A DNA stretch of 15,221 nucleotides from Elusimicrobiota bacterium (lineage in GTDB: Bacteria > Elusimicrobiota > UBA8919), in NCBI GenBank assembly GCA_003452965.1, contig DMMW01000039.1:2263-17483 (forward strand). Reading direction: 5' to 3'. How positions within the stretch are numbered: position 1 is the first letter of the stretch; the number at the start of each line of letters is the position of its first letter. Under the pieces are notes generated by a model. The model ran no database searches and was not told the DNA's origin. It was given only the letters and a program-made list of their open reading frames with translations. Shown piece by piece: positions 1 through 5,991 of the stretch. The position numbers and the translations under genes were made by a program.

Positions 1-2
1 AT

Positions 3-416
3 TCTATTTACTTAAAAACTGTTAATAAATTGAAATATCTGATAACGGAATTTAATCCTAAAATCAGTTTATTTTGCTTTGCAATAGTTATTTTTGCTTT
101 TGTTTCCAAGGGATTAAATTTCTATAAATTTGCTTATATATTAAGTAGATTCGGCTGGTTTATTTCAAGATTTGCGTTATTCATTATTTCAATAACAGCC
201 ATATTTTTATGGTTTACCGCAAAAAAAAATCTCTGGCTGGATGTCGGAAACAGTCTATTCATTGTACCGTTACAAGTTTTAGTAGCATCTTCTTTTGCAT
301 TTAGAATAATGGATTCTAATTATCCGATATGGAACCGGCTTTTTGCAAGCTTTATTCTACCGATAATATCCGGTATTTCAACTAACACTATAAATGTTCT
401 AAGGATTATTCTATGA
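3..416 (+). CDS. Hypothetical small membrane protein, 5' end probably outside the window
   Basis: I do not recognise this protein. The frame is open from base 3 with no in-frame ATG before position 30, where a TTG could start a 128-residue product. That TTG has no Shine-Dalgarno sequence, so the true start probably lies left of the window and the gene is 5'-partial. Counted from the TTG, four hydrophobic segments are visible at about residues 12-31, 42-62, 72-95 and 104-121, separated by short basic or polar loops, so it is an inner-membrane protein. No catalytic motif is seen. Its stop codon overlaps the next gene's ATG by four bases (ATGA), so the two are probably co-transcribed and translationally coupled. 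The reading frame is well supported; the start and the function are not. Confidence 0.62.
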   Translation, partial: SIYLKTVNKLKYLITEFNPKISLFCFAIVIFAFVSKGLNFYKFAYILSRFGWFISRFALFIISITAIFLWFTAKKNLWLDVGNSLFIVPLQVLVASSFAFRIMDSNYPIWNRLFASFILPIISGISTNTINVLRIIL

Positions 417-877
417 AAATTAAACGACCCAAATGTCAAATCTATTTTTATAGCGACCAATTACCTACCGATACTTTTGATTTTAAAGACTTAATCTCTA
501 CGGCAGTAAAAAACAACGAATTGAAGAAAAATATTGAATTTATTAAAATTATAGGCTTTGATGAAAAAGATAGAAAGATTTCCATTCGGTTCGATTTTGG
601 AAGTTTAATTTTTGAAGATAGGATAACTATAGATATAAAGCTAAATGAAAAATTAAGAACTGAAAGGCTATTCGGTGAGATTTTGGTTCATATGGGACAC
701 ATTACAAAAGAGCAATTAAATGAATGTTTAAATTTACAGACTGATAGCCATTTTGATAGAAAACTCGGCGAGATTTTGATAGAAAAAAATTATATAAAAC
801 CAACTGAAGTAATCGAAGCACTAACACACCAAATAGGTGAAAACTACTTAAAAAAACAAAATAGCAATAAAGACTAA
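413..877 (+). CDS. Protein with C-terminal MshEN-like (T2SS ATPase N-terminal-like) domain
   Basis: The protein has 154 residues. The start is supported by an AAGGA at 401-405, seven bases upstream, and by a 4-bp overlap with the preceding gene. Residues 1-80 form an unrecognised alpha/beta region. Residues 86-109 and 117-140 are two tandem 24-residue repeats of the form xLGEIL(V/I)xxGxIxxxxLxxxLxxQ. This is the pattern of the N-terminal domain of GspE/MshE-type ATPases (MshEN), which in some members binds cyclic di-GMP. Repeat 1 has LFG in place of R/K-L-G, repeat 2 keeps KLG but has N in place of the central G, and the spacer is seven residues. No Walker A or B motif follows, so this is a solo regulatory or adaptor domain, not an ATPase. 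c-di-GMP binding is an inference that the altered residues weaken. The stop lies one base from the convergent mnmA stop. Confidence 0.8.
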   Translation: MKIKRPKCQIYFYSDQLPTDTFDFKDLISTAVKNNELKKNIEFIKIIGFDEKDRKISIRFDFGSLIFEDRITIDIKLNEKLRTERLFGEILVHMGHITKEQLNECLNLQTDSHFDRKLGEILIEKNYIKPTEVIEALTHQIGENYLKKQNSNKD

Positions 878-878
878 T

Positions 879-1949
879 CTATCCGATTACTTCTTCAATT
901 ATTCCGCCGCCTAATACAATATCCTTTCTATAAAACACAGCCGATTGACCTGGAGTAATTGACAGCTGCGGTTCGCTGAAAATAATCTCTGCTTTACCGT
1001 TTTCCAGCAATTTTATTGTTGCATTTGATTCCTTGTGTTTGTATCGTATTCTAACATCTGCCGTCAGAGATGTTTTTTTTTGTGAAATAATCCAAGATAA
1101 ATCCTTAACTATAAACATCCTGTTTAGCAAATCTTCTTTTTTGCCGAGCATAATTTTATTGTTCTTCTTGTTTATTTTTATAACATATACCGGATGTCCC
1201 GCTGAAATTCCAAGCCCGTGTCTTTGCCCTATCGTATAAAAAGGAAGTCCTTTATGAATTCCAATAGTTTTACCGGATATATCCACAAAATCGCCCTTCT
1301 CTATTTTTCCTAAAAATTTTGATTTAATAAATTTATGATAATTTGTATCTTCAATAAAGCATATTTCCTGACTTTCCTTTTTATCGGCTGCCTTGAGTCC
1401 TAATTTTTTTGCCATTCTAATTATCTCCGCTTTTTTATAGTCTCCCAATGGAAACAAAATATGCGGCAGATTTTTTTGCGTCAGCCCGTACAAAAAATAT
1501 GATTGATCCTTTGTTAAATCTTCACCTTTTTTTAAATAATATACTGAGTTATATTTTTCAATCTTTGCATAATGACCGGTTGCTAAATAACTACAACCCA
1601 AGCCTTTCGCAAATTTCAGCATTTCATCAAATTTAATTTTCATATTACAAATAACACATGGATTAGGGGTTCTGCCGTTCAAATATTCCAAAACAAAATT
1701 TTCAATAACATATTCCTCAAATATATCCTTTCTGTCTATTGTATAATGCTTAATACCTATCTGTTCAGCGGTTCTTTTTGCGATATAAATATCTTCCGGT
1801 GAACAACATTGTTTTTCAGATATATTTTTCTTGCACAAAAAAAGCCTCATAGTGCAGCCTATAACTTCATAACCATTTTGTTTTAGAATACATGCGGCAA
1901 GCGAAGAATCCACACCACCCGACATCAAAACAAGCACTTTTTTCTTCAT
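879..1949 (-). CDS. mnmA: tRNA-specific 2-thiouridylase MnmA
   Basis: MnmA adenylates and then thiolates C2 of wobble uridine 34 in the tRNAs for Lys, Glu and Gln, taking sulfur from a cysteine desulfurase. I prefer the ATG at 1947-1949 (356 aa), which puts the PP-loop SGGVDSS at residues 10-16, as is usual. A TTG four codons upstream (1961) is an alternative; neither has a good Shine-Dalgarno. Visible marks are the PP-loop, CCSPED at 48-53, GRTPNPCVICN at 92-102, ATGHYA at 123-128, SQEICF at 193-198, GQRHGLG in the central domain, and a C-terminal beta-barrel ending in TPGQSAVFY. Cys101 and Cys197 correspond to E. coli Cys102 and Cys199. An extra Cys98 replaces E. coli Asp99, giving the three-cysteine form. 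Length is normal for the family. It lies downstream of the nifS-type and iscU-type genes on the same strand, which supplies its sulfur donor. Confidence 0.96.
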   Translation of the reverse strand: MKKKVLVLMSGGVDSSLAACILKQNGYEVIGCTMRLFLCKKNISEKQCCSPEDIYIAKRTAEQIGIKHYTIDRKDIFEEYVIENFVLEYLNGRTPNPCVICNMKIKFDEMLKFAKGLGCSYLATGHYAKIEKYNSVYYLKKGEDLTKDQSYFLYGLTQKNLPHILFPLGDYKKAEIIRMAKKLGLKAADKKESQEICFIEDTNYHKFIKSKFLGKIEKGDFVDISGKTIGIHKGLPFYTIGQRHGLGISAGHPVYVIKINKKNNKIMLGKKEDLLNRMFIVKDLSWIISQKKTSLTADVRIRYKHKESNATIKLLENGKAEIIFSEPQLSITPGQSAVFYRKDIVLGGGIIEEVIG

Positions 1950-1964
1950 ATATTTATTCAATTC

Positions 1965-2155
1965 AGAGAATAGAGATTAGCGTATAGCGTATAGTTATAG
2001 ATAAGAATAGTTTTAATTATAAATGACAAAAAATTGTGGGAATACTTTTTAAAGAGGTTTAAACTACATCCAGATGTTTATTTAGCTAGTTAGAGAATTG
2101 AGATTAAAATTAATACTGATTTTTACAATTCACTATACGCTCACCTCTATCCTCT
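1965..2155. repeat. Imperfect inverted repeat filling the iscU-mnmA spacer
   Basis: The 211-bp gap between iscU and mnmA is bounded by two 25-nt arms in opposite orientation, at 1965-1989 and 2131-2155. They match at 21 of 25 positions and share the core AGCGTATAG. A degenerate direct copy of AGAGAATAGAGATTA lies inside, near 2091-2105, with one mismatch over 15 bases. The left arm also holds a tandem GCGTATA GCGTATA. No target duplication or reading frame is evident. This looks like degenerate dispersed-repeat DNA. It holds no clear promoter or terminator: a TATAAT on the minus strand at 2016-2021 has no credible -35 partner. Confidence 0.6.
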
Positions 2156-2160
2156 AACCC

Positions 2161-2535
2161 CTACTTCGGATGTTTTTTATAATAATCTGCGAGAGCTGAC
2201 TTTAGGGCTTCTTCGGCAAGAACTGAACAATGCATCTTAATACTGGGAAGTCCGCCTAATGCTTCTGCTACTGCTTTGTTAGAAATATTAAGCGCCTCTT
2301 CTATCGATTTGCCTTTGACCATTTCTGTAACCATTGAGGATGTTGCAATTGCGGCACCGCATCCAAATGTCTTAAATTTTGCATCTACAATAATTCCGTC
2401 TTTTACCTTAATATAAAGCCTCATTATATCGCCGCAAATGGGATTACCCACATTACCTATACCGTCGGCATCCGGTATTTCACCCACATTTCTTGGATTA
2501 TTGAAATGTTCCATAACTTTTGATGAATATTGCAT
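2161..2535 (-). CDS. iscU: Fe-S cluster assembly scaffold protein, IscU/NifU-N type
   Basis: This is the scaffold on which Fe-S clusters are built before transfer to apoproteins; it takes sulfur from the cysteine desulfurase encoded just upstream. The start is the ATG at 2533-2535 (124 aa), because AGGAG lies seven bases before it (2543-2547 on the complement). A TTG two codons earlier would sit only one base from that site and is unlikely. The ligand residues are all present: Cys34 in GNPICGD with Asp36, Cys59 in FGCGAAIA, and His102-Cys103 in KMHCSVL. The product ends soon after the scaffold fold, so it lacks the extra [2Fe-2S] and C-terminal Nfu domains of full-length NifU. The sequence style (SSKVMEHFNNPRNVG, KMHCSVLAEEAL) is close to the short NifU-like scaffolds of anaerobes. 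The nifU symbol would be equally defensible. Confidence 0.95.
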   Translation of the reverse strand: MQYSSKVMEHFNNPRNVGEIPDADGIGNVGNPICGDIMRLYIKVKDGIIVDAKFKTFGCGAAIATSSMVTEMVKGKSIEEALNISNKAVAEALGGLPSIKMHCSVLAEEALKSALADYYKKHPK

Positions 2536-2542
2536 TTTCAAT

Positions 2543-2547
2543 CTCCT
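2543..2547 (-). promoter_or_regulatory. Shine-Dalgarno site that sets the iscU start
   Basis: On the minus strand this reads AGGAG, seven bases before the ATG at 2535. It excludes the in-frame TTG at 2541. A 9-bp GC-rich hairpin begins three bases upstream of it (2551-2571) and could affect access of the ribosome to this site. Confidence 0.8.
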
Positions 2548-2550
2548 AAC

Positions 2551-2682
2551 CAGTCCCGCTATGCGGGACTGCCCGAATGGTCGCTGTCTTAAATCTTAAA
2601 AAGATTTAAGACGATTAGCGAGTTATCAGTCACCTTTGATGACTGCTCATGTAAATTCAGAGAATTCCTGGGATAAATCCCT
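2551..2682. repeat. Cluster of four short palindromes in the nifS-iscU spacer
   Basis: Four perfect stems lie in a row in the 178-bp gap. CAGTCCCGC pairs with GCGGGACTG at 2551-2571 (9 bp, 3-nt loop). GTCTTAAATCTT pairs with AAGATTTAAGAC at 2586-2612 (12 bp, 3-nt loop), with outer TCGCT/AGCGA arms. CAGTCA pairs with TGACTG at 2627-2645 (7-nt loop). GGGAT pairs with ATCCC at 2670-2681 (2-nt loop). No T-tract follows any of them on either strand, so they are not ordinary intrinsic terminators. The first shares its GTCCCG/CGGGAC core with the central hairpin of the mobile element near the window's right end. They may be REP-like dispersed palindromes, and in the nifS-iscU mRNA they would form stable processing or stability hairpins. 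Confidence 0.75.
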
Positions 2683-2713
2683 GTAATCGCTTCTTCTAAT
2701 CCTCGTAATCATC

Positions 2714-3925
2714 TCAATGATATTTTTTTGAATCTTCAAACTGTGTTTCAATACCTTTCTGCTTATCTTCCCATAGAGGCGACATCATTCGCAACCGACT
2801 GACTATGTTCGGTAAGACTTCCAATAATTTATCTATTTCAGCTTCGGTGTTTTGACGTCCCAATGAAAACCTAATTGAACCCTGGGATTTAGTTGGTGAC
2901 ACTCCCATTGCCGCTAAAACATGCGAAGGTTCAAGCGTTCCTGAAGTGCAGGCACTTCCGGTGGATGCTGCGATACCTTCCATATCCAGAGAAAGCAAAA
3001 GACCTTCTCCTTCAATAAAATCAAAGGAAATATTTGAAGTGTTATAAATCCTATTTTCCGGATGTCCGTTTATCTGAGAATATTCAATTTTATCTAATAT
3101 ACCTTTTTCAAGCTTTTCCCGAAGATACAAAATTCTTTTACTTTCTTCAGCCATATCTTTGTGGGAAATATCCAATGCCTTAGCTATACCCACAATATAT
3201 GGCACATTCTCTGTACCGGCACGCCGATTTTTCTCATGACTGCCGCCATGTAAAAGCGAATGAATCTTTAAACCTTTTCTCACATAAAGAATACCTACGC
3301 CTTTTGGTGCATAAAACTTGTGACCGGACAAAGATAACAGACTAACACCGAGTTTTTTAACATCAATCTGTATCTTTCCAACGGATTGTACTGCATCAGT
3401 ATGAAATACTATTTGTCTTTCCTGAGCGATTTTTCCTATTTCTTCTATCGGTTGAATAGTACCGGTTTCATTGTTTATATGCATTATTGATATAAGAATA
3501 GTTTTATCTGTAATTGCTTTTTTTACGTCTTCAGGATTAACAATTCCGTATTTATCCACGGGTATATAAGTTATTTCGAATCCAAACTTCTTTGATAGAT
3601 ATTCACATACTTCTATAACAGCGTGATGTTCTATTTTTGAAGTTATTATGTGTTTCCCTTTATTTTGCAATGAAAATGCTGCACCCTTAATCGCATGATT
3701 ATTTGATTCTGTTCCGCATGAAGTAAAAACAATTTCCGAACTTTCGGCATTCAAAAGTTTGGCAATTTTTTCACGGGCATCTTCTATTGCTTTTCTTGTT
3801 TCCTGCCCATAAGTATGTATACTTGATGGATTACCATAAAAACCCTCAAAATAAGGCAACATTTCTTTCAACACATCAGGGTGAATTGCCGTTGTAGCAT
3901 TATTATCTAAGTATATTTTTTTCAT
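2714..3925 (-). CDS. nifS: Cysteine desulfurase, NifS-type (IscS/NifS family, class I)
   Basis: This PLP-dependent enzyme turns cysteine into alanine and passes the persulfide sulfur to the IscU-type scaffold and, via relay, to MnmA, both encoded just downstream. The protein has 403 residues, usual for the family. Visible residues are His101 (EHHAV), Asp177 and Gln180 (HTDAVQ), the Schiff-base Lys203 in SGHKFYAPKG, RRAGTEN at 234-240, and the catalytic Cys326 in STGSACTSGTLEPSHVL. The class I loop around Cys326 and the C-terminal IVSRLRMMSPLW are closer to NifS-type desulfurases than to housekeeping IscS, but no nitrogenase genes are near and iscS is an acceptable alternative symbol. The N-terminus MKKIYLDNNATT is canonical, so the ATG at 3925 is secure. 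No Shine-Dalgarno precedes it and the promoter lies only a few bases upstream, suggesting a leaderless message. Confidence 0.96.
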   Translation of the reverse strand: MKKIYLDNNATTAIHPDVLKEMLPYFEGFYGNPSSIHTYGQETRKAIEDAREKIAKLLNAESSEIVFTSCGTESNNHAIKGAAFSLQNKGKHIITSKIEHHAVIEVCEYLSKKFGFEITYIPVDKYGIVNPEDVKKAITDKTILISIMHINNETGTIQPIEEIGKIAQERQIVFHTDAVQSVGKIQIDVKKLGVSLLSLSGHKFYAPKGVGILYVRKGLKIHSLLHGGSHEKNRRAGTENVPYIVGIAKALDISHKDMAEESKRILYLREKLEKGILDKIEYSQINGHPENRIYNTSNISFDFIEGEGLLLSLDMEGIAASTGSACTSGTLEPSHVLAAMGVSPTKSQGSIRFSLGRQNTEAEIDKLLEVLPNIVSRLRMMSPLWEDKQKGIETQFEDSKKYH

Positions 3926-3931
3926 AATTTT

Positions 3932-3960
3932 ATATTATCAAACTGTTGAATAAAAGTCAA
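3932..3960 (-). promoter_or_regulatory. Sigma70-type promoter for nifS-iscU-mnmA, probably leaderless
   Basis: On the minus strand this reads TTGACT (3955-3960), 17 bases, then TAATAT (3932-3937). Transcription would start near 3925, the A of the nifS ATG. An alternative -10, TATAAA at 3929-3934, has a 20-base spacer and would also leave almost no leader. The site overlaps the divergent promoter that serves the MoxR operon. Confidence 0.6.
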
Positions 3961-3974
3961 GTATTTTGTATAAT
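3946..3974 (+). promoter_or_regulatory. Sigma70-type promoter for the MoxR operon
   Basis: TTGAAT (3946-3951) is followed by a 17-base spacer and a perfect TATAAT (3969-3974). Transcription would begin near 3981 and leave a leader of about 100 nt before the MoxR ATG at 4080. The -35 lies between the elements of the divergent nifS promoter, so both probably cannot be occupied at once. The leader shows no recognised riboswitch. A GGGGG at 4071-4075 is a weak ribosome-site candidate four bases from the ATG. Confidence 0.65.
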
Positions 3975-4079
3975 TATATTGTTAGAAATATGTTTATATG
4001 CTATTATCAATAATATCTTTAATTTAAGGGAATTTATAAAAACGGTTCCTTTCTCTAACAGGATTTTCTCGGGGGTTCT

Positions 4080-5072
4080 ATGGAAAAAATATCTGATGTA
4101 AAATTGGTTGAAAAACTTGTATCCGCAAGAAAATCAATTACCGAGCAGCTCGGTAAGGTTATTGTCGGACAGCAAGCCGTTATTGACCAACTATTAATCT
4201 CTTTATTTGCAAAAGGACATTGCCTGATAGTAGGGGTGCCCGGACTTGCAAAAACACTGCTTATATCAACCATTTCTGAAATCCTGAATTTGCAATTTTC
4301 AAGAATTCAGTTCACTCCCGATTTAATGCCGTCAGATATTACCGGAACCGAGGTCATACAGGAAAATATTTCAACAGGTGAAAGAAGTTTTAAATTTGTA
4401 AAAGGCCCGATTTTTGCAAATATTATACTCGCCGACGAAATAAACAGGACTCCGCCAAAGACACAATCAGCATTATTGCAGTCTATGCAGGAATCTAAAG
4501 TTACCGTCGCAGGACAAACCCATATATTGCCTTTACCATTTTTTGTTCTTGCAACTCAAAATCCGATTGAACAAGAGGGCACTTATCCGCTTCCGGAAGC
4601 CCAGCTTGACAGATTTTTCTTCCAAGTTAATATTGATTATCCCAGCAACAACGAAGAAAAAGAAATAATAATGAAAACAACCGGCATTTCAGAAGTTAAA
4701 ATTAAAAGCTTATTAGATGCAGAGGAAATCCTGTCGTTACAGGAAATAGTCCGAAAAGTACCTGTCAGTGATTATGTTGTTGACTATGTGGTCAAATTAG
4801 TATCTGAAACCAGACCTAAGAATTCATCTTTAGATTTCATAAAAAAATGGATAAATTGGGGTGCGGGACCACGTGCATCTCAAAATCTTATTCTTGCCGG
4901 TAAATCAAAAGCTGTTTTGGATGGAAGATTTTCGGTTTCATCCGAAGATATTAATTCCGTTTTATATCCTGTTTTACGGCATAGACTAATTCTTAATTAT
5001 ACCGCAGAAGCGGAAGGAATCACCACCGAAGAGATCATCAAAAAACTTACAGAAACCATAACCCCTAAATGA
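4080..5072 (+). CDS. MoxR-family AAA+ ATPase
   Basis: A 330-residue AAA_3 ATPase of the MoxR family. These proteins act as chaperone-like remodelling ATPases with VWA-domain partners, and such partners are encoded by the following genes. Visible motifs are Walker A GVPGLAKT at 52-59, the FTPDLMPSDITGT segment at 78-90 typical of MoxR, Walker B IILADE at 115-120, EINRTPPKTQSALLQSMQE just after it, sensor 1 LATQNP at 157-162, the LDRFF arginine region at 176-180, and sensor 2 WGAGPRASQ at 260-268 in the lid domain. All catalytic positions look intact. The protein is cytoplasmic with no membrane segment. It is the first gene of the long plus-strand unit, about 100 nt after a good promoter, and its stop overlaps the next ATG by 4 bp. 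Confidence 0.95.
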   Translation: MEKISDVKLVEKLVSARKSITEQLGKVIVGQQAVIDQLLISLFAKGHCLIVGVPGLAKTLLISTISEILNLQFSRIQFTPDLMPSDITGTEVIQENISTGERSFKFVKGPIFANIILADEINRTPPKTQSALLQSMQESKVTVAGQTHILPLPFFVLATQNPIEQEGTYPLPEAQLDRFFFQVNIDYPSNNEEKEIIMKTTGISEVKIKSLLDAEEILSLQEIVRKVPVSDYVVDYVVKLVSETRPKNSSLDFIKKWINWGAGPRASQNLILAGKSKAVLDGRFSVSSEDINSVLYPVLRHRLILNYTAEAEGITTEEIIKKLTETITPK

Positions 5073-5950
5073 AGCAATTTTTAGATCCTCTAATTATAGC
5101 AAAACTTTCAACAATGTATCTTAAAGCTAAATTTATAGTTGAAGGTTTTATATCTGGTTTACATTCAAGCAGATTCAAAGGACATTCGTTAGAATTTGCA
5201 CAACATAGAGAATATTCATTCGGCGATGAACTTAAACACCTTGATTGGACCGTTTACGCTAAATCCGACAAATATTTTATCAAACAATATGAAGAAGAAA
5301 CAAATCTTAAATCCTATATAATGCTTGATAAAAGCGCTTCAATGGGTTATAAATCAAACGGTATTTCAAAACTGGAATATGCATCGTACATAGCCGCATC
5401 ACTCGCATATATGATGATAAAACAGAGCGATTCAGTAGGTCTTCTCCTCTATGACAGCAAAATTAAAAAAAACATTCCGCCTCGTTCTAATTTAAGTCAT
5501 CTATCAGTGATTCTTGATGAACTATCAAATTTAAAGGCTGAGGGGCAAACCGATATCTCAAAAATACTTCTTGAGTTTTCAAAAAATTTAAAAAAAAGGA
5601 CATTAATAATTCTTCTGTCCGACTTATTGGAGGACCAGGAAAATATAATAAAGTCTGTAAAAAATTACAGGTTCGCCAAACATGAGGTGATTGTATTTCA
5701 CATACTTGACAAAACGGAAGAAATTCTTGATATATCCGGTAACGTACTGTTTAAAGAAGTTGAGAGCGAAAATACTTTAATAACAGAACCCGATATAATC
5801 AAAAAAGAATACAGAAAATTGATATCTGAATTTATTGAAAAATATAAACTTGAATTTCACAAATCCGATATTGATTATTCTTATTTAAACACCTCTACAC
5901 CGCTCGATTTGGCGATTACTAATTATCTCTCAAAAAGAGAAAATATTTAG
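5069..5950 (+). CDS. DUF58 domain protein with VWA-like MIDAS
   Basis: The 293-residue protein carries the DUF58 signature around residues 30-80: GLHSSRFKGHSLEFAQHREY, then GDELKHLDWTVYAKSDK, then IKQYEEETNL. This is followed by a VWA-like fold with a MIDAS metal site: DKSAS at 87-91, Thr161 in GQTD and Asp185 in LLSDLLED. It lacks the membrane segments seen in longer DUF58 proteins, so it is the short cytoplasmic form. DUF58 proteins are almost always encoded next to MoxR ATPases and are thought to be adaptors or substrates in the same complex. The start overlaps the moxR stop (ATGA) with no Shine-Dalgarno, which suggests translational coupling. The biochemical role of the family is unproven. 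Confidence 0.93.
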   Translation: MKQFLDPLIIAKLSTMYLKAKFIVEGFISGLHSSRFKGHSLEFAQHREYSFGDELKHLDWTVYAKSDKYFIKQYEEETNLKSYIMLDKSASMGYKSNGISKLEYASYIAASLAYMMIKQSDSVGLLLYDSKIKKNIPPRSNLSHLSVILDELSNLKAEGQTDISKILLEFSKNLKKRTLIILLSDLLEDQENIIKSVKNYRFAKHEVIVFHILDKTEEILDISGNVLFKEVESENTLITEPDIIKKEYRKLISEFIEKYKLEFHKSDIDYSYLNTSTPLDLAITNYLSKRENI

Positions 5951-5954
5951 AAGA

Positions 5955-5980
5955 TGATTGTTGTTGTTTCTTAACAATCA
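5955..5980 (+). other. Hairpin in the DUF58-BatA intergenic gap
   Basis: TGATTGTT (5955-5962) pairs perfectly with AACAATCA (5973-5980) around a 10-nt loop. It lies in the only non-overlapping junction of the unit up to the mobile element, a 41-bp gap, and ends 11 bases before the BatA ATG, which has an A-rich leader and no Shine-Dalgarno. The following bases are A-rich, not T-rich, so it is not a plus-strand terminator. It could tune expression or stability between the two parts of the message. Confidence 0.5.
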
Positions 5981-5991
5981 CAAAAAAATTT

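Noticed and set aside
2016..2021. Minus-strand TATAAT as a promoter for mnmA
   Set aside because: No acceptable -35 lies 16-18 bases upstream and there is no extended -10.
2551..2612. Intrinsic terminators between nifS and iscU
   Set aside because: The stems at 2551-2571 and 2586-2612 are strong, but no T-rich run follows either on the plus or the minus strand.
2536..2713. CRISPR array or riboswitch in the repeat-rich nifS-iscU spacer
   Set aside because: The palindromes differ from each other and are not regularly spaced direct repeats, and no known riboswitch core was recognised.
3975..4079. Structured regulatory leader before the MoxR gene
   Set aside because: Only weak pairings such as ATTAT/ATAAT and a distant GTTAGA/TCTAAC are seen; these are expected by chance in AT-rich sequence.
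4055..4273. Minus-strand open frame over the start of the MoxR gene
   Set aside because: It lies opposite a conserved AAA+ coding region, has no recognisable domain, and runs across the MoxR leader; it is a shadow frame.
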